This document shows positions 33,738-45,634 of a stretch of 64,000 nt of DNA, piece after piece. The notes below the pieces were generated by a model. The model ran no database searches and was not told where the DNA came from. It was given only the letters and a program-made list of their open reading frames with translations. Origin of the DNA: Zea mays (lineage: Eukaryota > Streptophyta > Magnoliopsida > Poales > Poaceae); the NCBI RefSeq assembly GCF_902167145.1, contig NC_050101.1, positions 114,853,789 to 114,917,788 on the forward strand, in the 5' to 3' direction. Positions within the stretch are counted from its first letter, which is position 1. Every line of letters begins with the position of its first letter. A program made the position numbers and the translations under genes.

Positions 33738-36700
33738 TTAGGCGTCGCCCGGGGAAGGAGCCGCGCCTTCGGCTTCGTCCCCGCCCTCGGCAAAGTCCAC
33801 CCCGGCTTCGGACGACGGTGCAGGCGGGAGGATCTCTGCCTCGAAGGTGGTCGCCAGCACTGCGCTCGGGCCCGCGGCGGCCGCGTCGAGCCTCTGGACT
33901 TCAGCCAGGGCGGCTTCATCTTCGTCAGGAAGGCAATACCCCTCGCTGACCCGCTCCAGATCCACGACGTAGTGGGAAGCAAGCACGGCGAAGGCCCGCC
34001 TGACGCCATGGTGTAGCGCCTCGCGGAGTCTGCCGCGCACGTGATCGCCCAAGGCCTGCAGGCGACTTTGAGGGGAGCTTCCTAAGGGGACGTCGCCGAA
34101 GCCAAAGACCCGGCAGAAGTCCAAGATGGCCTCGAACATGGCCACGTGGTCAGCCTCCCTCTACTCGGCTGCCCCGGCAAGCGCCCTGGTGGACTCATCA
34201 TGGGCGGACTCAAGCTCTGCGAACAGCCAGAGCGCAAGGCCTCAAACACAAGCGGAAGAAACAAGCTGAAACGAAAACCGGAAATGGCCAGGACATACCT
34301 CCGGCTCGGGCACGCTGCTCCGAGGCTGCGGCCTGGGCTACGGCCAGGTCTGCTGCAAGGGCTCTAGCCCGGCTTTCGGCCTCGGTAGCCCGGTCCCGAG
34401 ATTGGTCTCGCTCATCGGCGACCTGGTCGAACTCCGACTGCCGTCGTTGCACCTCTGCGCGTGCCGCTGCCGCCTCTGCTCTCAGATTGGCACAGAGCAA
34501 CCGAAGGTCCGCCACCTCGACGCCCTGCTAGGAGAGGCGCACAGTAGCCCCGGCGAGCGAGGTCCTCAGGGATCGCAGCGAGCCCCAGATATCGACCTCG
34601 TGGCAGATGAACGACGACTTGGCGGCGCTCAGATCCGTCAGATCCTGAGGGAAGGAAGTGGGGCGTCACAAAAGACGCCTTGGTCACAAAAAAGGTATGC
34701 CTGAAACCATTACCTGGAGGATCTTGGGGACGTCCCTGCAAAAGACCTCCAGCGATGACCGGAGCGACCCCACCGTTGCTTCGGCACACTCGCGGAGCTC
34801 GTCCCAAGACTGCTCCTCCCGCTCATCGTCAAGAACGAAGAAGGGATCCGAAGCCTCACGGGTCCGGAACCGGAGCAACTGGCGCCGCCCCTCGGAGCTC
34901 CGCCGCGCAGGGATAAGGCTGCCGCTCGGCGGGACGGATCGCGTTTCCACGCCCCCCTCCTCCGAGGCACCGAGCGCCGATGCCTCGGCCATCTCAGCGT
35001 CGGCAGCAACAGGTCGCTCCCCGACTGGGATGGCAGCGATTTCAGCAGCACCAGGCGCCAGCACCGGCGGCATGTCCGGTGGGCCCGAGGCCACGTCCGC
35101 GCCAGCTGCCTCCTCCAGCACGATGGCCGCCTCGGCGGAAGAGTCGGCCTCGGGAACTCGCTCCACGGCGACTACTGCCGCCTGAGCCCCCCGCTGTGGA
35201 GCGCCTTGCGAGAAGGTCAGCTGAACAGCGAGGCCCGGCGCGGCACCGGCTGCAGAAGCCGACGCCGTCTTAAGGGCTTTCCGGGGAGCCAGATCGGTCA
35301 GGCCATGGCTTCGCTTGCTGAGGAGGAAAGAAAAGTCGCGGTCGGGACATATGAATAAGGAGCCAGGACGAAGACGTTCCAAAGTACTTATCCGCTCCGG
35401 GCCATGATCAACCGCGCCTGAGGAGAGGTCTCTCGGATCTCGACCCCCGAAGGTACCGCCGAGATCTGCCTCGCCGCCAGCTTCGGTACCGTCCTCGCCT
35501 AGGGCACCTTGGACGCCTGGGAGACGAACTGCCCAAGCGCTGCCACGGCGACCTGAGGACCGCTCTCCTGCGCTGCCGGCGTGGGCGACGGCTCTCGGGG
35601 AACAGACGCCTCGGCCTGACTCCCCGGGGTCACCTCAACTTCCCCGACCGAGGGGTCAAGTACCCCCTCGGTCTGCCCCCGCTCTTCGGGCCGGGACCTC
35701 GGCGTCCCGACTCCGGGAACTGACGGCGCCAGCCCGCTCGGAGGCTGGCTTGACGACTCCTGGCCTAGCCTCAAACCCGGGCTGAGGCCGAGGCGGGCAA
35801 CCATATCGTCGTCCTCGTCATCGTCTTCTTCATCGTCGTCGTCGTCAAGCGTTTTCGGCGATGGCTCCCTCGGGAGTCCATCCCTCTCCTGCATACGACG
35901 AAGCTTTTCCAAGGCGTCTCGGGCCCGCGTTCGCTCGCAAGCCCAAGCCTTCTCTGCGTCTTTCTTCTTCTTCTTCTTCTCCGCGGCAACCCGCCACGCT
36001 GCTCGGTCCACCACGTCCTCCGGGACCCGTGGCCGGGAAGGCTTGTGCCACCCTACCTCCTGGAAACAGATGAAAAGTCTCGACCGCAAGGATCAAGGGC
36101 AATCCGACGCAGGGAGAAAGAAGGAACAGACACTCACCAGGGTCACACACCCGTGGTTGGGGCGCATCAAGGGCTGGGAGAAGGCGCTGGCGTCCGGTTT
36201 CCCAACGCGACGACCACCCGCCCGTGGAGAACGTCGATGGGAAGGGGATCCGAGGACATCCGCGAGCCCTCCAAGTCAGCCTCCGGCGTCATCTCCCAAA
36301 GCGGCAACCGCCGCTCCGCCAAGGGAAGCACCCTACAGCGGTGAATGGCGGCAATCACTCCCGCGGCGGTGAGTCCCCCTTTCCGCAACGCCTCCAGGGC
36401 CTTGAGAAGGGGCTCGAGGTTCTTCTGTCTGTCATGCGGGGTCCCGTAGCGCCAAGCATCGGCGGCGACGGTGACCACTCGCTAGGAAAACGGCGGGAGC
36501 ATCTCGCCGTCATTCCGGAGGTAGAACCACCGGCGCTGCCACCCTTTATTCGAGGACGCAAGGATGGCGGGAATGTACAGCGACGCCCGCGACTGCCTCA
36601 GCTGGAGGATGCAGCCGCCGGCCCGTACTGCCGCGCGGACCCTTCTCTCCCCCGTCGGCGAAGCAAAAAGCTCCGCGGAAAAGAGATGAGTCCACAAGTC

Positions 36701-37054
36701 CCAGTGGGGGGCGATCCCCAAGTATCCTTCGCACACCGCTACGAAGATGGCGGCTTGCGAGATGGAGTTGGGGCTGAGGTTGTGCAACTCCACCCCATAG
36801 TTGTGCAGGATCGCCCGCATGAAGCGGCTTGCCGACACCGCGAACCCCCGCTCGTGGAAGGAGACGAAGCTCACGACGTACCCCGGCGGCGGGGACGGAG
36901 CGGCTCCGCTCGCGGGGGGAATCCACTCTGGCTGCCTCTCATCAGAGAGAGGGTGAAGTAAACCCTCAGCAACAAGATCCTCCAGGTCACCCGCCGTGAC
37001 TGTGGAGAAAGGCCATGGGTCGCGCGGCGAGACGATGGTCACCCGGTCGGCCAT
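33738..37054 (-). pseudogene. Element A2 antisense gene (four putative exons), PF04195-like 'putative plant transposon protein'
   Basis: Runs opposite to gag-pol. Start ATG 37054 (MADRVTIVSPRDPW). Putative exons: 37054-36138, 36059-34714, 34644-34299, 34216-33738. Introns of 78, 69 and 82 bp have gt...ag ends (donors gtgagt, gtaatg, gtatgt; acceptors tttccag, ccctcag, ttcgcag). Exon 1 has the conserved 'WFYLRND' ending and matches in pattern the antisense protein of D. Exon 2 has a Lys run and a long Asp/Glu run, then a Pro/Ala-rich part. Exon 3 is a strong coiled coil (LRAEAAAARAEVQRRQSEFD). Exon 4 ends AAPSPGDA. Disabled by a TAG at 36482-36484 and by a stop or frameshift before the first donor, among others. 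Putative TATA on the minus strand at 37190-37201 (tttatatatt). The role of such antisense genes in Tat elements is unknown. Confidence 0.75.
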
Positions 37055-38483
37055 CACCGAGCAAAAGGGGTGGCGACGGAAAGGACTGGGTGGGCGGTTT
37101 CCTTTTCTCTGGCTAAACCTCTCAGGTTGTGAAAACCTAAGAAGGAGGCGAGAAGCGGAGCAAAGAACCGTCGCCAGACCCTCCCCCGAATATATAAAGA
37201 CCAAGGCGAGACCCGTTCAACGTTTCGCCCGGACCCGCCGCGGGATTCAAAAACTCAAAGCGAAACGGCCGTTCCTCGAACGGCTCATGCACGCGCAACG
37301 GCTGCCCCACGAACCGCTCACCCCGTCGCATTAACTCCGCGGCGGGACAGGCGGCGCCTCTGGCGGGGGAAGCGAGCGACGCTTCGCCTTCGCCATAATG
37401 ACCGCGTCAAAAGAGGTACGCCACATCATTCGATTTCATATCCTTTTCCTTTTCCTCTTTCTCTCTCTTACAACAGGGACCGGGAAAGGGGGATACCCCG
37501 AAAAGGATCCTTCTCCGTGAAGGAAACAGGCTCCGAGCCTCCCTACTGATCAGAGGTTCGAAGGCTGGCCCCTCGGAGGGGTTTAACAGCCGCCTCAGAG
37601 CGCGTGGGCTCCACACCCACTACTGGTCAGAGGTTCGAAGGCCGGCCCCTCGGAAGGGTTCAACGGCCGCCTCAGGCTACTCGAGCTCCGTGCCCACTAC
37701 TGATCAGGGGTTCGTAGACTGGCCCTCGAAGGGTTCACAGCCGCCTTAGTCATAGAGCGAGGGATGACCCTGGGTACGTTTGATACATAACCAAGGCTCG
37801 GGCTGCGCTCCCGAGGTACCCTAGGACATTTCCAAGACCAGCGGGAACGATCTGGTAACGGAATCCCATCAGAGGGAGGCATCGAGCCCTCGGACCCCGT
37901 CGACAGGGGACCGGGTCCGGCAGATCACCCGCAGGTACTTTTGAGCGTGCCTCCGAGCCTCTAGCCGACCCCTAACAAATGGGGCACGGGCGTCCACTCG
38001 AATTACCCGCCAACAGCTCACCGGAGACACCATGTTCGGCGCCCTCCGAGGGCAACATGGCGCTTTCCCCCCCTCCTCCTTGCGGAAAGGCGACGCAGGG
38101 GCGTATGTTAAAAAGTCGAGTCTGTCCTTGACCGTCCTCTCGCCCTATGCGGAGGCTCGGGGGCTGCTCTCGCAAACCCAGCTCCGGCCAAACCGTTGAC
38201 AGCGTCAACATACCAGCCCGAGAAATTGGGGCCCGACCGTGCACCCGGGCTACGGCCAGCTCGCATGAGGGAACGACCAGACCAGCCGAAGCATTGCGCG
38301 AGGCATTAAGACCTCGGAGGAGTCAAACCACTCCTCCGAGGCCTCGGGGGCTACACCCGGCGGGTGCGCTCGCGCGCACCCACCGGAACAAAACGCAACC
38401 GAGAAAGGCTGGTCCCCTTGCAAAAAAGTGCGACAAAAGCCTCCAAGCGAGTGTTAACACTCCCTTCGAGGCTCGGGGGCTAC
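37055..38483 (+). mobile_element. Element A2 3' internal region (no gene)
   Basis: Non-coding stretch ending in polypurine tract gaggctcgggggctac (38468-38483). Its left end would hold the promoter of the antisense gene. It carries the 78-80-bp array (37540-37750) and is collinear with 1-1170 and 52096-53224. Short frames here (for example 38147-38581) are not conserved. Confidence 0.8.
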
Positions 38484-40212
38484 TGTCGGGGACCATAATT
38501 AGGGGTACCCTCAAGACTCCTAATTCTCAGCTGGTAACCCCCATCAGCACAAAGCTGCAAAGGCCTGATGGGTGCGACTAAGTCAGGGATCGGTCCATTC
38601 GAGGGACTCGATCACGCCTCGCTCGAGCCCAGCCTCGGGCAAGGGCAGCCGACCCCGGAGGATCTCCGTCTCGCCCGAGGCCCCCCTCCAGCGACGAACA
38701 TACTTCCGGCTCACCCGAGGCCCAGTCTTCGCCAAGAAGCAACCCTGGCCAAATCGCCACGCCAACCGACCAAATCGCAGGGGCATTTAATGCAAAGGTG
38801 GCCTGACACCTTTATCCTGACGCGCGTCCTCCAGTCGATAGAGCCGAAGTGACCGCAGTCACTTTGCCGCTCCACTGACCGGCCTGACAGAAGGACAGCG
38901 CCGCCTGCGCTGCTCCGACTGCTGTGCCACTCGACAGAGTGAGGCTGACAGGCAGTCAGGCCCGGCCTCAGGCACCATAGGAAACTCCGCTCCGCCCGAC
39001 CCAGGGCTCGGACTCGGGCTCAGCCCCGGAAGACGGTGAACTCCGCTCCGCCCGACCCAGGGCTCGGACTCGGGCTCAGCCCCGGAAGACGGCGAACTCC
39101 GCTCCGCCCGACCCAGGGCTCGGACTCGGGCTCGGCCCCGGAAGACGGCGAACTCCGCTCCGCCCGACCAAGGGCTCGGACTCGGGCTCAGCCCCGGAAG
39201 ACGGCGAACTCCGCTCCGCCCGACCCAGAGCTCGGACTCGGGCTCGGCCCCGGAAGACGGCGAACTCCGCTCCGCCCGACCAAGGGCTCGGACTCGGGCT
39301 CGGCCCCGGAAGACGACGAACTCCGCTCTGCCCGACCCTAGCGCTCGGACTCGGGCTTAGCCCCTGAAGACGACGAACTCCGCTTCGCCCGACCCCAGGG
39401 CTTGGACTCAGCCCTGGCCTTCGCCGACGGTCTCCGCCTCGCCCGACCCAGGGGCTCGGACTCGACCTCAGCCTCGGAAGACAGACTCGACCTCAACCTC
39501 GGAGGAGCCTCCACATCGCCCAACCTAGGGCATGGACCGACCACGTCAACAAGAGGTGCCATCATTACCCTACCCCAAGCTGACTCAGGCTATGGGGAAC
39601 AAGACCGGCGTCCCATCTGGCTCGCTCCGCCAGACAAGTAATGATGGCGCCCCGCACGCTCTATGACGACGGCGGCTCTCAGCCCCCTTACGGAAGCAAG
39701 GGGACATCAGCAAGGACTCGACAGCTCCGACAGCTGTCCTTTCGCCAGGCTCCAGCGCTCCTCCAACGGCCACGACACCACACGAACCGGGTGCCAAAAC
39801 CTCTCCGGCTGCCACGATGGCATGTACATAGGGCGCTAGCCCTCCTCCGCTAGACACGTTAGCACTATGCTACACCCCCCATTGTACACCTGGATCCTCT
39901 CCTTACGCCTATAAAAGGAAGGACCAGGGCCCTCTTACAGAGGGTGGGCCGCGCGGGGAAGAGGACGGGACAGGCGCTCGCGTGAGGCCACTCGCTCCCC
40001 TCCCGCGTGGACGCTTGTAACCCCCTACTGCAAGCGCACCCGACCTGGGCGCGGGACAAACATGAAGGCCGCGGGATTTCCACCTCTCTCTCTCGCTCCG
40101 GCCGCCTTCTTCCCCCCTTCGCGCTCCGTCTCGCGCCGACCCATCTGGGCTGGGGCACGCGACAACATTTCACTCGTCGGCCCAGGGACCCCCCGGTCTC
40201 GAAACGCCGACA
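38484..40212 (+). repeat. Element A2 3' LTR
   Basis: 1,729 bp; the excess of 163 bp over the 5' LTR is close to three 56-bp units. TATA at 39909-39918. Ends cgaaacgccgaca, followed by the target duplication gaggc. Confidence 0.93.
38983..39430 (+). repeat. 56-bp tandem repeat in A2 3' LTR
   Basis: Seven full copies plus a diverged partial copy; the unit starts were read at 39038, 39094 and 39150, giving exactly 56 bp. Confidence 0.88.
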
Positions 40213-41745
40213 GAGGCCTACTGCGACGAAGTTCGACGTCTGGAAGACAAGTTCTACGGGCTTGAACTCAACCATATCGCTCGACGGTACAACGAGACTA
40301 CGGATGAGCTAGCTAAAATAGCCTCGGGGCGGACAATGGTTCCCCCGGACGTCTTCTCTAGAGACATACATCAACCCTATGTCAAGATCGACGACACGCC
40401 TGAGCCCGAGGAGGCCTCGGCCCAGCCCGAGGTATCCTCGGTCGCCGAGGGTGAGGCCCTGCGTGTCGAGGGAGAGCGGAATGGGGTCACGCCTAACCCG
40501 AACTGGCAGGCCCCGTATCTGGAATATCTCCTCCGAGGACAGCTACCCCCCGACAAGGCCAAAGCTCGGCGACTGGCGCGACGCGCCAAGTCGTTCGTCT
40601 TACTGGGTGATAAAAAGGAGCCCTACCACTGCAGCCCCTCAAGCATTCTCCAACGATGCATATCCGTCGCCGAAGGACAGGAGCTATTGCAAGAAATACA
40701 CTCGGGGGCTTGCGGTCACCATGCAGCACCTCGAGCCCTCGTGGGGAACGCCTTCCGACAAGGTTTCTATTGGCCGACCGCGGTGGTCGACGCCACTAGG
40801 ATTGTACGCTCCTGCCAAGGGTGTCAATTCTATGCAAGACAGACACACCTGCCCGCTCAGGCCCTACAGACAATACCCATCACCTGGTCATTTGCTGTGT
40901 GGGGTCTGGACCTCGTTGGTCCCTTGCAGAAGGCACCCGGGGTCTTCTCGCACCTGCTGGTCGCCATCGACAAATTCTCCAAGTGGATCGAGGTCCGACC
41001 CCTAACCAGCATCAGGTCCGAGCAGGCGGTGGCGTTCTTCACAAACATCATCCATCGCTTTGGGGTCCTGAACTCCATCATCACCGACAATGGCACGCAG
41101 TTCACTGGGAAGAAGTTCCTGGACTTCTGCGAGGACCACCACATCCGTGTGGACTGGGCCGCCGTAGCTCACCCCATGACGAATGGGCAGGTGGAGCGTG
41201 CCAACGGTATGATTTTGCAGGGACTTAAATCGATGATCTACAACGACCTCAACAAGTTTGGCAAGTGGTGGATGAAGGAGCTACCCTCGGTGGTCTGGAG
41301 TCTGAGGACGACGCTGAGCCGAGCCACGGGTTTCTCACCGTTCTTTCTAGTCTATGGGGCTGAGGCTATCTTACCCACAGACTTAGAATACGGTTCCCCG
41401 AGGACAAAGGCGTACGACGATCGAAGCAACCAGACCAGCCGAAAAGACTCACTGGACCAGCTCAAAGAGGCTCGGGACGTGGCCTTACTACACTCGGCGC
41501 GGTATCAGCATTCTCTGCGACGCTACCATGCCCGAGGGGTTCGGCCTCGAGGCTTCCAGGTGGGAGACTTGGTACTTCGGCTGCGGCAGGACACCCGAGG
41601 ACGCCACAAGCTTACTCCTCCCTGTGAAGGGCCGTTCATCATCGCTAAGATTTTGAAGCCCGGGATATACAAGCTGGCCAACGATCAAGGTGAGGTCTAC
41701 AGCAACGCTTGGAACATCCAACAGCTACGTCGCTTCTACCCTTAA
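40213..41745 (+). pseudogene. pol: Element B pol, C-terminal part: RNase H end and integrase
   Basis: Begins with the duplicated gaggc and continues the second RNase H of B (YNETTDELAKIAS), a Pro/Glu linker, then integrase. Finger: CQGCQFYARQTHLP. Catalytic residues visible: D in GLDLVGPLQ, D in IITDNGTQF, E in GQVERANG. Ends QLRRFYP at 41745. This part has no stop codon and serves as the undamaged reference for the deletion in A2. No chromodomain follows, as expected for the Tat group. It is a pseudogene only because the upstream parts of the frame are broken. Confidence 0.9.
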
Positions 41746-41889
41746 GATGTTTCAAGTCGTTCATATTCCTCGTTCTCTTTACATACATAAATAAAGTCTA
41801 ACCATCAAGGAAGGATCAGCCTTGCCTCGGCAAAGCCCGACCCTCCCTCGAGGGCTAGAAGGGGGGAACCCCCTCTGCGTCAAAATTTT

Positions 41890-42310
41890 CTTCGAAAAAG
41901 TCTTTTGCCAGAACGTCTTTTGCGCTTTTCGACTCCTTCGATAGCGGGGTCCTGAAAACGATGAGAGTACACGTAAGCGGCAAGGCCAACCGAGCCGAGG
42001 GACTCCTACGCCTCTGGGATACGGATACCTCACTCATCACCTTCCGCGATAAGTAACTCACGCTCGGATAAGCAATTCTGCTACCGAACGAGTCCTAACG
42101 CTCGAAAACTTTTCTGCCAGAACGACTTTCGTGCCTTCACGACTATATCGATAACAAAATCCTGCAAACGAGTAAGAGTGCACGTAAGCGGCAAGGCCGA
42201 TCGAGCCGAGGGACTCCTACGCCTCCGGGATACGGATACCTCACTCATCACCTTCCGCGAAAAGTAACTCTCGCTCGGATAAGCGATTCTGCTACCGACG
42301 AACAAGTCCT
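41890..42310 (+). repeat. Tandem repeat of about 211 bp, two copies, after B pol
   Basis: The word cacgtaagcggcaaggcc occurs at 41970 and 42181, followed both times by ccgagggactcctacgcct and tacggatacctcactcatc. A third copy lies at 50150-50300, beyond element D. Each copy would fall between convergent transcription units. Confidence 0.8.
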
Positions 42311-42455
42311 GATACTCGAACCAAGAGAAAAGGAAACGTAGCTTTATAACACAACGATAAAAGATGTTTAGGCCTCGGCGGCCGCAAAAAACATACGCAT
42401 ACTACAGACAAACTGTTCCTGCAGGTTCAGACATCGGCAGAGGGAGCAACAGCAC

Positions 42456-43140
42456 TGTTGGGGGCCTTCGGCTTCCGAAGGTCCTCAAAAACGTGATTTA
42501 ACAATGTTTTTGGAGCATAATACATGAGCAGGTACCTTCGGACTTGGACCCTTCGGACTTGAGTCAAAATCACAGTATGAAGAAGCACAAGGGAAACGAA
42601 GGATGGAACAGAGCCGAAGCTGTGTGCAAGGGAGCTTCGGCATGATGACAGGGAAAAGGAAACCGACTTAAAGAGGAAAAGGCTATCTAGACCCCGATGA
42701 ATTACTATAGAGTTATTAGCAAATGCAAAGGGCCTGGATGTAATTTTACATGGGCTGCGACCCGTGCCTATAAATAGATGAACAGTACTCACGTACTGTT
42801 CACGCTGACTTGGCACTTGCTTTTACATCACGCTTGTACTTTTACTTTCCCTCAAGCCGAAGGTACACTTGTAATTCGAAATCATTTCTATTTTTCCATA
42901 GCAACAAGATAGAAATGATTTAACAATAATAATATTGTTTATGTCATCTCTTGCACTTCGTATGATTTCTTCCCCATTTTTATATATTATGCTGATGAAG
43001 GTATGTCCTTCATAACCTTCGTCCGAAAGTCATTATATCCTAAAGGAAATAATGCTTCGAAGGATGAAGGACTTTAACGTTTAACATTCTTTGTGTTGCC
43101 TTGTTCTTAACTCATAGCATTTGAGAACAAGTCCCCAACA
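42456..43140 (+). repeat. Element D 5' LTR
   Basis: Starts tgttgggggccttcggcttc, ends caagtccccaaca. TATA box ctataaatag at 42768-42777. The word 'cttcgg/ccgaag' is over-represented. Only a handful of differences from the 3' LTR, so insertion looks recent. Confidence 0.93.
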
Positions 43141-43199
43141 TTGGCGCCCACCTCCGGTGAACTCTTCTCGACCACCTTCGGAAGGCATTGACCTTCGTC

Positions 43200-44726
43200 A
43201 TGCCACCAAAGAAAGCTTCAGTGACAGGGGCTGCCGCTCTGCAGCCGCTGGATCCAAACCAGGAGACTCTTTCTCTTCGAGAGGCCCAAAGCTAGAAGAG
43301 AAAGGCCACTAGTCCAACGCCCCAGGAGGACGAGTTGGACCAAGAAATCAGGAACATGGAGATGCTTCATCAACAAGTACAAAAGAAGAAGGAGAAGATG
43401 GCTCGACTGGTCGACCTTCAGAGGCAGATCGACGAAGCTACGGAAGAAGTACGCCATCTTGCTCAGGATGAGCAAGAGCGAAGGCCCCAACATAGGGATC
43501 TTCATCGGGAAGGCTTCTACAACGAGGATGAATGGTATGAAGGTTTTCATCAAGGAAATTTTGCCTTTGATGATGCTTCTCCTCTGTCAGTAGAACTATA
43601 GGCTACACCTTGGCCCCCGTCATACAAGCCACCCCAGCTCCCCATGTATGACGGACACTTAGATCTGAAGCAGTTTCTGATGAGCTACGAAGCCACAATA
43701 TCTTCATATGGAGGCAATACTGCAGTCATGGCGAAATCTTTTGTCATGGCAGTCAAGAATGTTGCACAAACCTGGTACTCCTCTCTTCGGCCAGGAACAA
43801 TCACATCATGGCAGAAGCTGAAGGATATGTTGATTACCAGTTTCCAAGGGTTTCAGACAAAGCCGGTTACTGCTCAAGCTTTGTTCCAGTGCACACAAGA
43901 TCACGAAGAATACCTTCAGGTGTATGTATGAAGGTTCTTGCGTTTAAGGGCACAAGCGCCAACAGTGCCCAATGAAATTGTCATTGAGGCCATGATCAAG
44001 GGACTTCGGCCAGGACCTGCGGCCCAATACTTCACCAGGAAACCCCCTCAAACCCTGGAGAAACTGCTTCAGAAGATGGATGAATATATCCGCGCAGATA
44101 ATGACTTTCGACAAAGAAGGGAGGAAGCTTACAGGTTCTCTGAAATGACCAGGGGCTTCGGAGGGAGAGTCCATCCTAGGCACGTCAGATCAATCCACTC
44201 TACTCAGAATGACGACAGGGGAGGTCAGCAACAGAGGCCACAGTATTCCTCCCAGGCTTCGGGGCAGCAACAGAGCTATCCTCGGCCCCCAGCTCCAAGG
44301 GGCAGAGGCGCCAGGGGCTTCAGAGGAAGGTTTGGGGATCAGCCCAGAAAAATTTATTGCCTATTCTGCGGTGAGGACAAGGGTCATACTACTAGGATGT
44401 GCCATGTCACCATACAGAAACAGAAAGAGATAGCAGAAGCTGTAGCCCAACAGAGCCAGCCGAAGCAGGTTATGCATACTGCTTCGTACCACTCACCGTA
44501 CATTCCAGAGTATGTGGGCAACCATCCTACAGTTTCTATTGCTTCGGCAAGCCAACCTCAGGCATCTTGGCAACAGCCTCCACCTCCACCACCAATGCAA
44601 CCCGCTTATCCCCAAGGCCAGCAGCCAGAAGGGAGCCAGCACAATCACCAGCAGAGAGACTTCAGGGAGCAGTCCGAAGCTCGCACAGTCAACAGTACTG
44701 TGCCAGAATCGAAGCACATCTACTAA
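43200..44726 (+). pseudogene. gag: Element D gag (three stop codons)
   Basis: A frame of about 508 codons from ATG 43200 (MPPKKASVTGAAALQ), with stops after REAQS (about 43293), at 43599 and at 43929; all segments are in one frame with no indel. Order: coiled coil (MLHQQVQKKKEKMARLVDLQ, about residues 55-90); Gag core (FLMSYEATISSYGGNTAVMA, YSSLRPGTITSWQKLKD, IEAMIKGLRPGPAAQYF); Gln/Arg-rich linker; zinc knuckle CLFCGEDKGHTTRMC (one residue longer than the usual spacing); Pro/Gln-rich tail. It would form the particle core. The gene ends without any following pol. Confidence 0.88.
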
Positions 44727-45634
44727 GATATATCCTACCTCTGAAACAATTTTTACATTTGTTATCATTTACCTTTTTCAATAAAGAGCAATCATTGAAA
44801 ACTTAGTTCTTTTGTTGTTTTCAATTTCTTGTAATCGCTTCGTCATTATCATAATGTAATATACCTTCTTCAAAAATCGACGAAGTTCTAAAAGTTTTGA
44901 CGAAGCAACAAAATCGTTCTTAAAAGAACGCAGCGTAAGTTTTCTGCTCAAAAGTCGTTCCAAAGGGAATGCAGAGCTTACAGCGAAAAATAAACGCTGG
45001 TACCTCCGAAATAAAAGGCGAAGAAGCTCCTAAGGGAGGTTTACAGCGAAAAATAAACGCTGATACCGCCGAAATAAAAGGCGAAGAAGCTCCTAAGGGA
45101 GGCTTACAGCGAAAAGTCAACGCTGATACACCGAAAAATAAGCGGTGAAGCCAAAAAATAAACGACAAAGAGATTATGTCCTACTGTGGGAAAGTATGTC
45201 TATCTTCGGCACAAATATCATTTTGCATATCATAGCATCATCACATCATTCGCATAACATGACATCATACATCACATTGCATTAATGGCACGAGAAGGGA
45301 ATACAATGGTAATCTTCGGAAATTGTTTCAAAGAAATTGTGACAAGGCGCAAAACAAAGTCTGAAGATGTACAGTTTCGTCAACTTTAGTATCAGAAGAG
45401 TCTTATTGCTTACGAAGCATGATATTTTCACGGACATGAATATTCTTCACGAAGCATGAAAAGAAGGGAAGGTGTTTTTCGCCAAAGGCTCAAAAGCGGT
45501 ATGTATGTAAAGTTTCATGCATTGTAAAGAACCGAATTACACACAGCTTATATATTACTTTCGAAACTATAGAATATTACACACTTTGTTCAGCAAATAT
45601 TACATCAATATTCCAAATGTTTTTACAACAATAG
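44727..45634 (+). other. Element D spacer between the convergent gag and antisense genes
   Basis: AT-rich, no gene. Contains a 63-bp tandem repeat (44978-45150, about 2.8 copies; starts at 44978, 45041 and 45104; core ttacagcgaaaaataaacgc). Both genes end towards this spacer, so it should contain the 3' ends of both transcripts. Confidence 0.75.
44978..45150 (+). repeat. 63-bp tandem repeat in D
   Basis: Copies start with ttacagcgaaaa at 44978, 45041 and 45104, an exact period of 63 bp, and contain gaagaagctcctaaggga. Confidence 0.85.

Larger units (their letters stand above)
25790..40212 (+). mobile_element. Element A2: complete Huck-like Ty3/gypsy element (Tat group)
   Basis: 14.4 kb. LTRs 25790-27355 and 38484-40212, both tgtcggggac...cgccgaca. 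Perfect target duplication gaggc (25785-25789 and 40213-40217). Layout: primer binding site 27357, gag-pol 27416-33289 with stops and an in-frame loss of most of the integrase core, an antisense gene 33738-37054, a 3' non-coding region, and polypurine tract 38468-38483. It sits in the second RNase H of element B, same direction. Strong resemblance to maize Huck is from memory. Confidence 0.93.

Noticed and set aside
36996..37334. Plus-strand frame of 112 codons between the antisense gene and the A2 3' region
   Set aside because: Lies in the presumed promoter and leader of the antisense gene and is not kept in A1 or B.
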